Position numbers and translations under genes: made by a program
Shown: in pieces, positions 1 to 12,761 of the stretch
Numbering within the stretch: position 1 is the stretch's first letter
Layout: each line of letters starts with the position of its first letter
The notes under the pieces: generated by a model
What the model was told of the DNA's origin: nothing
What the model saw: only the letters and a program-made list of their open reading frames with translations
The model's database searches: none
DNA from: Pelodera strongyloides
Lineage: Eukaryota > Nematoda > Chromadorea > Rhabditida > Rhabditidae
Length of the DNA: 64,000 nt
Assembly (NCBI GenBank): GCA_036852015.1
Contig: JAANDG010000307.1
Span: forward strand, 106,162-170,161
Direction: 5' to 3'

Positions 1-949
1 ACAGCTCGGTATAGCTGACGATATCTAAGGAGTAAAGGTAGTAGGGGGCGTAAGTCTGGGCGTAAGTCTGTTGAAACCTTAGTTTACGCCCTCCCCAGTA
101 ATTCTCGTCTCACCACTTAAATAATTTGCCCGTTTTATAGTAAAACATTACTGCAGTAGACCAACGCCTAACAGGCGCGGGAATACGAGAAAACATATAA
201 AAAATATAAATATGACAGATTTGTAATGTATATTTTGGACCAATTTTCTGTACAAGCGAAAGGGGGGTTGGGCCCGTATTTTATTGTTTTGTATTTACCT
301 AAAATTAGCTTATTATTTATTCATTCATTCATTAAATAACACCACAAGCCCATAATTAATTAATTAATTGATTGATTGATTGATTGGTTAATGAAAGCGG
401 ACAGCATCGATGCTATTGGATAGCTGTTGACGACCATGCTTCGTTTGGACTAGTATATGTATATAGTAATTCTGCGCCGTTTTGTCGATGAGTTTGTTAT
501 TTAAACAACGAAACTAGTGAATAGGGAGTCCCACCTATACCTATAATACGAATAAAAAATCCAAAATTTACCTGAATATTACCAAATCGTCATAGTCGTA
601 GCGGAATACAATTTCTCGCATTTCATGAATTATTATGGCGAAGTTGATAGTCAACAGCTTATTAGAATTGAATCGTATGACATGCCTAGTACATAGTACG
701 GTACAAGGAATACTTACGCTAATTTTACTAAAATAAGGGACAAAATTTGCATAAAAGGTCAACCAAAAAGGGCAAAACTACAAACTACATTTATGCGAAA
801 AGGGTGTTGAATTGATTTTCTTATTGTCAGTGACTGTATAGGGAACTATTGTGACGCGAATGGGGAAGGTTAACATTGATTCAAATACCTTTGTACAGAC
901 ATGGATTAACTACTGTTAAGCATTCAGATTAGTATGCAAATGTGTATAA

Positions 950-1015
950 AGGGGAAGAGAGGGAGGGAGAGAGAGGGAGAGAGAGAAGAGAGAGAGATAG
1001 AGAGAAGAGACCGGG
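950..1015. repeat. GA-rich microsatellite
   Basis: An almost pure purine stretch built from GAGA and GGGA units. The opposite-strand reading frame across it is a Leu/Ser repeat artefact, not a gene. Confidence 0.85.
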
Positions 1016-3698
1016 GCGCGAGGGATACAAAGGGAAGAGAACGGTGCCGTAATATAGCACAGGCTGGAAAACTACTGTGGTAGCAAGTACAAAATAATAA
1101 ATTAGGGGTTTCATCCCTTTAATAATGGACAGTACAGCAATAAAAGCAAAATAAATAGCGGTATTGACAAATTTGCTACTATCCCTTCTTTATTTTTCTC
1201 ATTTTTACGGCACGCGCTTTATGTTTACAAATGTGTCACCACCACAATAGAATTGAAAAAAAAATAAGAAAAAATAAAATAGCAAAACATAAAAGTAATG
1301 CCAAAATTTTCAACCATACGGAAAGGAATTAATAGAGCTGGACAGCATAGGTCTGGCAGATAAGATAAGGAAGGGACCATTAAGTTATAATATGGTTAGA
1401 GAAATATTAGATGAAATATTTGAACCAAAATGCCATCATATTATTAGTCTTATTTACAATAAAACGAGAAATAATCATATAACCCAATGACGCAATGATG
1501 ATATGCTGATATGCCTCATCTGTGGAAATAATGGTCAAATTATGCCTAGAAAGAGCATAAATCAGTGATAAAAAAATACGCCAGACTCGGGATTATTTTC
1601 TACAATTAGTTACTATATCTCATACCTAGGCTTACACCCACTAAACTATATTTTTTTGGTGCAATTATAAATCTACATACCGAAGCATGGCAGCCTTTTG
1701 CAGCTGAACCATGCACCATAATAGACTACACAAACAAAAATGAAGACAATAGATAACATATAATGTTGTGTTGCTTATTTCTGGTTTGAATGTGATTCGT
1801 CACCAATAGTGTTGTAAGAGTGAATTGAATAATTTCCCCCCTTTGTAGAAGGAAAGCCAAAAATTAGTATATCTTAATCAAGGGTTATATCACGAAGTGG
1901 TCGGCAACCGGTCACAAAACGGTTTCCTTCGTGAAAGCCATTTGGCGACCGGTGTATATTTTTTCTAAGAACCCACCTGATTTTATAATCGTTATTATTG
2001 ATGTCCTCGAAGTTACTCGACGAAGATGACGTTGTGCACGTGGCTGAATCCAACGATTCAATAGAAGCTTTTCTTCTTTTTCTGAAATTGAGATTGACTT
2101 ATTTCATATATAAGTTCCACCTTCATATGTATTACCAATTACCGTATGGCACTCTTTGCACCCAATACTGGGACATCAATAAAAAATAATCTTCTAATGA
2201 TTGCACAACGTATAATCTCTGTACAAGCAAAATTAACTATTTTTATTTTGGCGCCATTTTTAAATCTACAAATTGACCCAATTCCCCTATCCCTATCTGT
2301 TGATCAACACACAAAAACAAACAAAGACCTCAAAGGTAATTAATCGTTTTTCTTGTTTCTTCCAAGTGTCAACAAATTAGGTCAATGCTAGATCCAGGAT
2401 GTTTTACAGTAGGAGATCGCTGGGCGGGAACATATTCAAATGTACATTCTTGTTCCTTGACAGTTACGCCTTACCCCAAAATTGGGACCCGCGACACCAA
2501 ACTTGGTTAGTTAAACCGCTCTCCAAACAGGGGAAGTGAACCGCTATCCCAAACTTGGGTAAGTGAACCAGTTTCAGTCTTTACTTTGTGTTCTTCCGAA
2601 GAGAGAAGAAACGCTTCATCGACATAGAAGAAGAACACTTTTTGAATACAAGACCCTCCTCGGAGTCAGAACTTAGAGCCGAATCGGTCACCCTGAAATT
2701 TGCATAAAATATACTACGGTGTAAATTTGCATATTGGTTATAAGATCCCATAATCTTGTCATACTACTGTGATATGGAGATGAAAAGCACTAAGGCCCAT
2801 GCCGCTCCTTTATAAAATGCATACGTAAGGGTTGTTTAATACAGTATTCAAAGCTTACACGACTTGTTTCGAAGAGGTCCTGTACAGCTATGGAAAAATA
2901 TTAGCTGGATATGAGAATTATCTAATGGGGAACCAGAAAAGGGTGAAAACAAAGAAATTAATCATAAGTAAGCAGCTAAATACTGTGAATGATAAAGGAG
3001 AAAAGAAGTCGTAGAGCCTTTCTATTGTGTACAGTGGAGTACTGTTTGCAAACTTTGCAAACAAATGTGCGATTCCAACGTTTGTATTATTCGCTTGTTA
3101 TGAGCGTATTTTATTACTTCATAAGTGCAGATAGACTAGGAAATCCAAACGCAAAAATGTTTTTATGTTAGTTATACTAAACTATAACTGAAGATAAAAG
3201 GCTAAATTTTACTGACTCATTTTTATCTATATTACACTAACACGGCTAACACAAAGCACACTTGCAAGCCACATTATTTTATGTGACTAAATATATATTG
3301 TAAGATAATGGCAAGGAAAGAAGTATACAATTACTAACACAAAAAAAACCATCTGAATGTTGACGTAATGTGTGAGCAGTGATCGACTAAGTATTAACTT
3401 ATGTAAAGAAAGCATAAAGTAAGAGTTTTTAAAACAGTCTCCTCTAGGGAAATTTTGGGGCTAAAGCAAAGCCACTAATAGCAGAGAGTAAGGTCTTTTT
3501 TTACGCTTTACTACGGAAAATGCGTTCGCAATAACACATGTGCTTCTGTTTGTAAAAGACAAAAACAAAAAAAGGATCTTTTTGAAGAGGAAGGGCGAAG
3601 ACAATAAGATGTTACGTCTTGGTAAAATTCTTATGTATATGTATTATAAGACCAAACTGCTCGTACTATATTAGGATAGTTCAAGCAGTTAAAATGGT

Positions 3699-3742
3699 AA
3701 GAGAGAGAGAGGGAGAGAGAGAGAGAGATACAGAGTGAGAGG
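3699..3742. repeat. GA microsatellite
   Basis: Imperfect run of GAGAGA units, the same motif class as the tracts at 950 and 42067. Confidence 0.85.
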
Positions 3743-6700
3743 CACCAGAAAATAAAAACTTTAATACTTCTCCGTTCCCTTCAAAACAGAAATGATAGAA
3801 AATGCAAATAAACTACAACTACAACCCTGCGCGAGACTACTTAGTTCAAACTATACACATCAGAACTTCAGACTTTAGACATACCAAATCTCCTAACCCC
3901 TATTCTAATGCTTAAACATTTACTGCAAAACAAACTCACCCATTTGCCACTGAATATCCGATAACGGTCATTTTTCTTCTTGATTATTAAAGATTTCACC
4001 TGCAAATACTTATTAGAAGAAGAATAAAAATGTGGTTTATACACAGAAAGGGCAAAACATGACGCCATTGCGAAATACGTAAGTATAAAGGGAAATTCAT
4101 AAAATTTTGCCAAGAAATAGGCAAGCTTAAAGGGATAATCGGGGGGTTCAAACTCTAAATCTTCTTCGTATACTAATTAGACTGATTGCAAAGTATCGCT
4201 TGCGGGCATGACAAAAACACTAAACGTTTCAGCTACAGTAATATTCAGCTTAAGCTACCAGAACACTATCTTTCCTATGAGACTTCTAGTCCATACTCCT
4301 GTCTAGGGACAGTATGCAAATAAATAAGAAAAGATCAAGATTCGCATTCAGGCTTGAAAGTGAATTGGCAATTCATCATACAACCCTTAGGCTTAGGCTT
4401 GAGGCGTAAGACTGTTCCGAGTACTGGAACCTGAAACTACAACGTCCGCTTCGCTTTATTTGGAAAGAAACGCCAAGATCACAATCTACACCCACGCCTC
4501 CTACGCACACGATACGTAGCAAAAGGAAAAGCAGTCGCAGACATTTTTAACATCGTCCCTTGGCTCCCTGTATGTTGGTGTAGTCATCGCACCGACATCT
4601 TAGGGTTAGGGACAGGGCACTAGCTGAGTTGTTTCAGAAAATTGGTTGCAATTGCTTTGGAAAATTGTCCTAGCATATTATTGTTAGCAAGAACATTCTT
4701 GCTTTGGTAATGCGTACGAACATCTGTCAGAGGCTAGTTTGAAAAAAAAGGAAAAAAATTGATGAGTTAAATAGATAAGCAAAAACGTGTTCAGAAATAA
4801 AGGACGACTAGATTCATTGTACTAAGCAACTAAACTTGTTAACAAACTTGCTCAAAAAGCTTGCGCAATGTGTGATTTTGGTAGGGTACAAACTGCATCA
4901 TACTACTCCCTGCCTCTACCGCAAAGCTACAAAAATAAAAAGAGAACGAGCAAACAAAAAGCCTTGTGTCGGGGGTCAGTCGGGTGGTCAAAAACGTTTG
5001 CATTTTCTCTATATTTTAGGTTCGACGCCTAAGCCAAAAGCCATTCTTAACAATGCATAGAGTCCGTAATGTAGACAAGTTACGCCTGCAGACTACGACC
5101 TTACAGTAAGAGACAATATACTTAACATCAGTTGCCTTAATTTCTATTTTCTAGGTTTTTTTGCCCAATGACCTTGGGAGAAATCGTGGATCGAAATTTC
5201 ACCTTCGTCAGGATAAAAATGTTGATGGCATTGGGTAGATCTTGATAATGCCAATGCCTGGAGGCACGCTTAAGCGCCTGGAACGGGCATGCCCACCTGG
5301 GCTGCATCAAAGAGATGTGGCACTGAAACGTATGATCGACGACTGCATTTCCATATATTATATGCAAAATTTGTGGGCTCTTCTCTGGATTTCCGCGACA
5401 AAATTGAACATGGAAATGATATGTATATATTTAAAAAATCACGCTATCAAGTTGAAAAACAACCTAGGTCTTCAATTAAGGCCTTCACCAAAGATCAATT
5501 CCATATTTTTGGGAATTTAGCTTCTTCAAAATGAATGCTTACGGAGGAAATTCATTTTTTATGAGAACTAAAAGCAGAATATGTGGCACATATTGAGTCG
5601 CGAGGTGAATTACATCGATTTGTTTAATAGTCATATAGAGCGGAAAGCCTTGTTCAAAATATAGAGTAAGCACCGGTAGCCTTCGTAAAACAGAAGAATA
5701 CTGCAAAATAAACTCATGCAGCGATTGCAATAATTTTCGACAAGAGCATGGGACCATCTCTATATTTGTAGTTTGTAGCTTATAACAAATTCATTCGGAA
5801 AAATAATAATCCAGCACAAAACAGTGAAGGCCAAAGAGTGTTCTGTACTTTTTTCGTATATTTTCAAAATCATCTGTTATTATTATTATTCGTGCATTGT
5901 GGTTTGTGATTTACATATTGAATGTGCTACAAACTACAAAAGCCTTTAGAGAAATGTAAATCTTTTGGTTATACATAGAAAGAAACTATAATGAAATGGA
6001 CGAAAAGATATGGTGCGGGCGCTGGACACAGAAAGAGTGGGCCGCACATCCGTCGCACACGCGCCGCACTCATATCGTATGTCCAAAATAGGCTCGAAGT
6101 CTACTCAATAAGATACATTTGCGCATAATTGTAAAATGTTAGGTATACCCGTTTAGAACGGTTCCCGTGCAGTTTACTCTAGGTTCATAGTTCAAGGAAT
6201 ATCAACAATAAACTACTATTATTAAGGAAAAACTCCAAAAGTAAACCACAAAATAACTAGAAAACCACTAATTCTCATATCTTTTGTGGGTCAAAACGGC
6301 AACAAAACTAAAAGGCACAAAAATTGCACTGTGCTGAGAGCAAGCAGGAAGAGGGAAAAAAATAAAAAGTAAACACAAAAATCTACGTGTAGAAGTGGGG
6401 ATGAAAATCAATGGACGGGGAAAGTATCCCGCTTGATTTACAAAGGTTTATAGATTTACACCAATTTTAAAGTGCACTTATGGATTTAAAAACATGTAGG
6501 AATAAAAAGGTAGAATCAGACTAACTGTAATTTTTTGGTGAGGTTGAGAAATTAAAGCTATTTAGACTACCCGTTAAAAGTAAGGGAATTCAATTAGTAA
6601 GGCGTAGAACAACTCAAGTAATCCCAGGAAAGGTCCCAGGGAAGGGGGACTGTGGCAGTTCAGCCAATGGTGCGCTGATGGGAATTGCACACCATTCGCG

Positions 6701-7024
6701 AACCTCTGGCACTCAAACGCGTGCCTTAGGCGCAACTTGAGCCCGCCGCCACGGTCGGTTATTCTTTTCTTGTGCGACGATTGCGTAGATGTCGCTAAGC
6801 ATCATAACACATGGATCTGTATATAACTGGGGGATAAACATATAAGATATCTAATACCCGACATGTATTATCAATAAGACCTACTTACATGCATCCGTAC
6901 ATTAGCAAACTTGTGACAGGTTCAGTGCTTAATTTAATGAAAAAGTAGGTTGATGTCTAAAACAGACAACTCTCGACTACCACCGGTTTAATGTTTAATG
7001 TGCGAGAGAACACCAGTTTCAGGA

Positions 7025-7115
7025 AAGTCTCTCTCTCTCTCTCTCTTTATCTCTCTTTATCTCTCTTTATCTCTCTCTCTTTCTCTCTCTCCCTCTCTCT
7101 CTCTCTCTTTTCTAC
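7025..7115. repeat. CT microsatellite
   Basis: Run of CTCTCT units interrupted by TTTAT and TTTCT steps; pyrimidine-rich sequence continues more loosely to about 7340. Confidence 0.85.
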
Positions 7116-7555
7116 TTCCCTCAAATTCTAATTTTCCGTTCGCAGATCAACATTTCAGATAATATATGTAAGATTATACCGTGGGAATAGCGTTTCTCTC
7201 AGACGGCTCGAGATTATAATTTTGCTCTACTCTTTTCTTCAATCCTTCAATATTATGTTCTTCTCTTCCTATCTATGTTCCTCTATAATTACTCCTCTAC
7301 AGTACTCTTTATCTCACCCTATTTCTCTCTCACTCTTTCTCTACATCCTCTCTGTAAGCCTTAATTGAACACAGATTGAAACCACTATGTCAAGATTTCA
7401 TACAGAACGGAGGCTAGAAAATGTCTAAAAAGTGGTTTCGTCTATAAAACACAATGTCTAGAAATGTATTTAAAAAAGTGTAGAAATGTAGCACGTAATA
7501 GGGAGAAACTCTAAGGAAGCAAGCCCACAAGAACTATGGCAAGGTAAACGTTCAG

Positions 7556-7626
7556 CAGGATTCCAAGTATACCAAAAAACGAGCATGTTTGTATCAAAAT
7601 TACTGTATTTTGCCCACAAAGAAGAA
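7556..7626. repeat. relic of foldback family E
   Basis: The segment beginning TTCCAAGTATACC, followed by a TACTGTATTTTGCCCAC-like block, matches the left half of the elements at 25826 and 39594. Only this half is present, so it is a truncated copy. Confidence 0.45.
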
Positions 7627-8188
7627 ACAAAACACCGGACTCAAGGTGACTATTTAATATAAGAAATTATGAAAATATTCTCGTGTGGTCACTCTTGGAA
7701 ACATCAAAGTGGAAAGTCAAAGTAATTGCCTTTATATATGATTGGAGTAGCGATGTAAGCAGGTAAACAAGTAGATCTATTTTGCGTGGCGTATGTATCT
7801 ACAAATACTACGTGAAGGCGTGGCTAGCTTAGAGTCTTTTTCTGTGTTGACACACCACGCAGCGATGCGATACACCAAAAAAGAGTAGGTGGTGTAGGAA
7901 GCCTACTCATTTATTTATCGTTATAAAACACATCGAAGTTAAAGGGATATGTTCATCTCATATCACCCCTGCGATTAAATCATGTTACACCATGGGAAAT
8001 AATGACCTGCTGAGTGTAGTTTGTAGCTTGGCTAATTGCCATTGGCCCGCACGATCTGTGCACGGTATTAGTTTTTGCGTTTAGATTTTATCTTCCGTTC
8101 AACTAGCTCCCAATAACGGAAGCTTCTTCTGCGAGGAGTATTGTTCTGTGATTGATTTAAATTTCATTGTGAATGATATGTGTGCTAT

Positions 8189-8252
8189 CTTATTATATAA
8201 AGTTGGAAGCTTTGTTTGTTTGTTTGTTTGTTTGTTTGTTTGTTTGATTGAT
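8189..8252. repeat. SINE-like tail with GTTT microsatellite
   Basis: A TCTTATTATATAAAG block is followed by a purine spacer and seven or more GTTT units. The same order is seen at 34686-34730 beside a degenerate tRNA, so this is probably the tail of a related short retroelement on the complementary strand. Confidence 0.45.
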
Positions 8253-8554
8253 TGTGTGTTTGGATGATGTGCGTTACGCTCAGGAAGTAGGATTGGTTCA
8301 GTAGTTCATGTTCCCATGCACTGAGCCATCTCACATCCCGCCCCTCTCACAAAAGTCCAAAAAAGGCTGCATATACGGAATGTGTGTGGTATATCGTTCG
8401 GGCGCGTCCGCGGCGCTCAAAGTACTTCGATTAACATACAAAGAACATGCAAATCTAGAGCAACAAAAGAAGCAATAAAGCGAGGATTTTAGCATATGAT
8501 AATTTTTTTGAATCACTTTTGAATCCACGTTTCACGTATGTATGAAATAAAAAT

Positions 8555-8605
8555 GTACTAGAAGGTCGCCTCAGGCGGCGCAGCCGTCTGGTTATCAATA
8601 AAAAC
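8555..8605. repeat. retroelement 3' hairpin-like motif
   Basis: A GCC-TCAGGC-GGC hairpin followed by CTGGTTATC and an AATAAAA stretch. Similar hairpin-plus-tail motifs occur at 8948-8985, 9905-9945, 35055-35125 and, inverted, at 17755-17800. This is the kind of structure found at the 3' end of some LINEs and SINEs; the assignment to a retroelement is an inference. Confidence 0.35.
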
Positions 8606-8947
8606 AATAAAACGAGAGGTGATTTGAGATGAACCTATCCCTTTAAACTCCAATTTTTAAGGCTCGGGAAAATGTTTGATGTACTTGTTTGTGTCAAAAG
8701 ACAAGGATTTCAGAAACATTACGATAAAAAACCGCATCAAAACCTCACCTCAAAACTCGTTTAGGCAACCCCTGAGATACTCCAAATATCTACCGTAGCC
8801 GCTACCGCTTTTTTTATATCTACCTTTTTTTTTTAATTTTTTTTTAATTTTGCGGTGTTGATAACCCAAAGAAGCAACGCTATAAGTCGTCTGACGATAT
8901 GACACAAAACCATACTGAACAGCTGTATTTCCCTGTACTATATACAA

Positions 8948-8985
8948 TATAAACTCATGAGGGCCGCCCAGCCCTCATGGTTTAT
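8948..8985. repeat. GC hairpin with AT tail
   Basis: The arms CATGAGGGC and GCCCTCATG enclose a short loop and are followed by a TTTATTTATGAATG tail. It resembles the other hairpin-plus-tail motifs of the window. Confidence 0.4.
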
Positions 8986-9789
8986 TTATGAATGTCTTGT
9001 TGTAAAATATATGTAATATATAATACAGCAGATAGCCATAACCTTTTATCAATAAGACAAAGGGCAAGAATGAGTATTTCTCCAAAGCTCACAACAGTTG
9101 TTAATTGAGAAACACACGAACACTAAATGTAAACAAGCATGCAAAAGTTGCAGAAACTAATGATGAAACAAATATTATATACATATTCCTACGGCATACT
9201 TGGCACACTTACAACAACATGTGTGACAGAATGGCATTCTCAGATAATACTTGGGATTGTAGATGTTCAGCAGCATTGCACTTCACAAACCACGTGCTAT
9301 ACCGCTTGAACGGGGACTAGTATAGCTAGTCCAACGAAATGACGTGTGCCTTTTCTTTCTCATCTCAAAAGTGTTCTCATTGAATGCGCGGAACATATTG
9401 TTGTTCGCTATCTCGGACCGCGCTTCCGTTTCCGCCTGCGAGAGAGATGTATGGAGGGACAGAGAGAGATAGAGGGAAAGTAGAGGTAGAAAAGAAACAA
9501 AGGTACACACGTGCAAATGAAAATGGAATTTATCCATTTTGGTCCCGAACACTTTCCAGAATCAAAGATTGGGACCTAGAATCTAATATTCTTGAATGGT
9601 AATTTGTTTACCGTGATATAAGTGATGACATATACTCTTATGTTAGCACAAAAAAAAAGAAAACAAGGCTGGATTTTAGCAAAAGAGTTGTAGAAGACCT
9701 AGAACCCTAGAATCTTATCTTATTACATAAAAGAGTAACAACTGTTGTGTGCGCTAGCACTCACGTTACGGAAGGGCAATTCGAATAAA

Positions 9790-9945
9790 TTGTTCTGCTT
9801 CGGATATAAAAGACTGCCGCAGCGCAATTAGAATATTCTCATGATGTACGTCTTCATTCGTAAAGATTTTCAGCTACGTTACAGACGTTTCATAATGATA
9901 TGGGAAGACGCCTTCATGCGGCGTGGCCGTCCAGTAAGAGATAAA
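9790..9945. repeat. dispersed repeat, copy 1
   Basis: Contains AGAATATTCTC, CTTCATTCGTAAA and CTACGTTACAG blocks in the same order as the reverse complement of 17880-17960, ending in a GC hairpin and an AGATAAAAG motif also found inverted near 17740-17790. The two copies are therefore inverted relatives of a repeat of about 150-230 bp. Confidence 0.5.
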
Positions 9946-10842
9946 AGCGCAAATTTAGATAAAATTGCATAGATTTTCAACGAAAAGTGCTTCTATTAAC
10001 AAGATATATGAAAGGGAGCCAGGAAAAAATTACCTAATCGGAAGCATGATGCAATATGAATTCTATTGAACAAAAATCATGAAAGTTTGTCTTTTCTCTC
10101 GGAAAAAGAATTGATTCTTCAATATTTGCTCTATAGCAATGATACTGGCCTTTGGCAGAGCGTTTCTTTTTGACCTAGAAGATAGAAGCTTAGTCATAGA
10201 GCAGTTTTGTTCTCCCTTTGAAATATTATCCGGAAAGTTTGTTTACAAACAATAGTAAAGCTACATAAACGATTATGTAAGCCAAAAACACGTGCCCGCC
10301 TTATTGTGGGCCAAATATGCGCTGTTGTGAGCCTGTTGTGTGCGGCACACATAAATAATAGTTGGCCTCTATGAGGGGCTACACTTACTCTTCGCGTTAA
10401 CTATACGTTGGTATGTGGTCCTTGCTCCTTGCTACATTTCATGTGAGAAACTTGATATGTAGGGTGTACGTTTAGACTAATAAATAAATGATTAACGGCC
10501 TAACTTTGTTTATCCGCACAGTGTACAAAGTAGTATTCATACAGATGAAAGGGCAGATTTGGTTGACTAGTTTTTACAGTCTCAATTACAATAATTCGAC
10601 TCTCTTTTGAAATGCGTTTTCAAATAAAATTCTCCCATGTTTAGTATGCATGTTGCACAGAAATGAAAGCGCATTTTGCAAACTGACATTTAAAAAAAAT
10701 TCCATTAAGACCAACCAGGGAAGCTTTCCAGTACGACCGACGTCTAGCAGAAAATGTAATTGCATAATTACGTTTTCTGTAAGAGCATGGAAAATTGGGA
10801 CAACGCCCGATTTTGGTGCTCAGATCAGAGAACAGGTTCTTC

Positions 10843-10930
10843 TCCTAATTACCATAGGTTGTTGTCCTAATTATCGTAGGTTCTTCTCCTAATTATCGCA
10901 GGTTCTTCTCCTAATTATCGCAGGTTCTGG
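10843..10930. repeat. 22-bp tandem repeat, four copies
   Basis: The unit GGTTCTTCTCCTAATTATCG plus CA is repeated four times. The two distal units are identical and the two proximal ones differ by a few bases. It lies just beyond the 3' end of the lysine-rich gene. Confidence 0.85.
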
Positions 10931-11007
10931 TATGATTGTTGTGTAGCGTCTACTGATGAGTTCTGTGATGGTAATTAGAAGCATAAGAAAAAGAATAAGA
11001 AACATTT

Positions 11008-12718
11008 TTATTTCGGCACATCTAAACTGACAACAGGTGATAGTGGTGCACTATTAGTTTGATCAGTTGCCTTAGCATCATCAGCGGGGGCTGTCGGCTT
11101 TTTTCCTTCAGTTGCCTTTCCGTTAGTAAGAGGAGGATTTGGATTAGGAGGATCCTTCTTTTCCTCTTTCTTTTCTTCCTTACATTCTTCTTTCTTACCA
11201 TCTTTCTTCACTTCTTTCTTTTCCTGAAGTAAAGCTACATATAATAAGAATTCAAGTTTACGGAGTTTCAGAGATCAAGAAACCCCCCAAATTTTGAAAA
11301 CTGAATCTATAACGCTAATAGGTTTAGATTTGTACTGCTCTTTTACTTGAAAGTGGTTTTATAATTCTCGTTTTAAAGTTATTATTTAGTTTTGCGGCTA
11401 ACAGTAAAAGTACAATCACGTTCACCAGTAATCTAAATCTCGAACCTTTTGCGTTATGTCCATTTTCGTTGCCGCATCTTGTGCTGCTTTCGGGTCCAGC
11501 GCAACATTTGTCTTGCTGCCCTTCTTGGTGGGCGATGTCTTGGATGAAGTTGTGCTGCTGCCGCTCATCGGACCCGCTCCACAACTATTCGACCCGTTGC
11601 TGCTACTGCTCGACGACGCTTTGCTCTCCTTCCCACCACCCTTGCCCGCCTCCTTCTTGTTCTTCTGGCCCTGGGCGCGCACCCGAAGTCGTTCGTCAAA
11701 GTCGGCCACAGACAGGATAGGTGGCAGGGCTGGAAGAATAGAGCATAAATGTTCGGCAACTCAATTCTTAAGTTACTGAACTGTTTTGATCGTAGGATTA
11801 TTCTAACACAAAGTCTGGTCTGATGCTTATGGCTACAATTATGATGATGGAAGTTCTGCATTGATTTTTACATATAACTTTATATTACATGTAACCGTTT
11901 TTCCTAGTCTTCACACTGCTGCTGGATTTTTTTCTGATTCTTTATCGTCCAATGAAGCAATCAGGTTTGTTCATATTTATAAGTTGAGAGGTTGACATAC
12001 CTGGCGCCGGGGGTAACGTTTCCCCTTTTTCAACCAAAAAGAACTTCTTTACACTTTTCCCATTCACAGTTTCCAGACGGTAATTCATCCCACCAATCTG
12101 AAAAGTTGGAAGTTCAACTTTCAACCCTACATCCAATTTATTTTCCGTATTCGTCCCCAACAAAAGAAATATATAACATGTGAAACTGTTGCATTGTGCG
12201 AGAAGGCACACAGGAAAGTGAAAACCCCGATTTCGCCCCGATCAAGGCCCGATTTTTTGAGGGACTTGATCGGGGCGAAATCGGGGTTTTTGATTTCCCA
12301 TGCAAGTATCGGCCATGATGAAAGCCTGGTAAACGCCCAGCTGATAGTCAAGAAGGAGAAAAAAACTGAAAACAATGCTTTGTCATACTTCGTGTATTTT
12401 CCTCAATGCCCCGTATCTTCGCCAAGCGTCGTGCACAGAGCGGTTGGACTTTTTGTGCAAACGCTGAAGGAGAAGATTGACATTTTAAATTGCAAATGAG
12501 TAAAAAAAAAGAAAATAGGAGTATTATTCTCACAAATACTGTGGGTGACAACGCGACACTTCTTGCCCCCAGAATGATCCTCCGCACCTCTATGGCATAC
12601 ACACTTTTCTACGCGGCGACGAAGCAAGAATTCGCGTTGTAAGGCTGATAGGACGGCAACCTTCTCATCATCATTTTATATGATGCACATTTATATACTT
12701 TATATAATGTGTCAATAA

Positions 12719-12761
<43 letters not shown>

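Larger units (their letters stand above)
7939..8646. mobile_element. 708-bp foldback DNA element with TTAA ends
   Basis: The two ends are imperfect inverted repeats of about 30 bp that start TTAAAGGGATA and continue through a GTTCATCTCA-type block (7939-7968 against 8617-8646). The TTAA at each edge is the target duplication typical of piggyBac-type elements. No transposase is encoded inside, so it would be non-autonomous. It carries a SINE-like tail (8189-8250) and a GC hairpin (8566-8600), as if other repeats inserted into it. The same TTAAAGGGATA start occurs alone at about 4126 and 52396. Confidence 0.6.
1..11007. other. gene-poor, repeat-rich intergenic DNA
   Basis: No open frame here is long enough, or similar enough to a known family, to be called a gene. 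The sequence is AT-rich with scattered microsatellites, two foldback elements and fragments resembling retroelement tails; the clear ones are listed separately. A patch at 5150-5530 has overlapping short frames on both strands, but none has a recognisable domain or a consistent set of splice sites. A slightly GC-richer patch at 6600-6790 is unassigned. A distant 5' exon of a gene lying outside the window cannot be excluded. Confidence 0.6.

Noticed and set aside
5137..5534. Overlapping frames with some protein-like composition (for example YAKFVGSSLDFRDKIEHGND)
   Set aside because: No recognisable family, no consistent splice sites and frames on both strands; may be a transposon relic but cannot be supported.
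11456..11861. Long frames on both strands over the Ser/Lys-rich exon
   Set aside because: Shadows of the real minus-strand exon 11729-11446, whose phase fits its neighbours.
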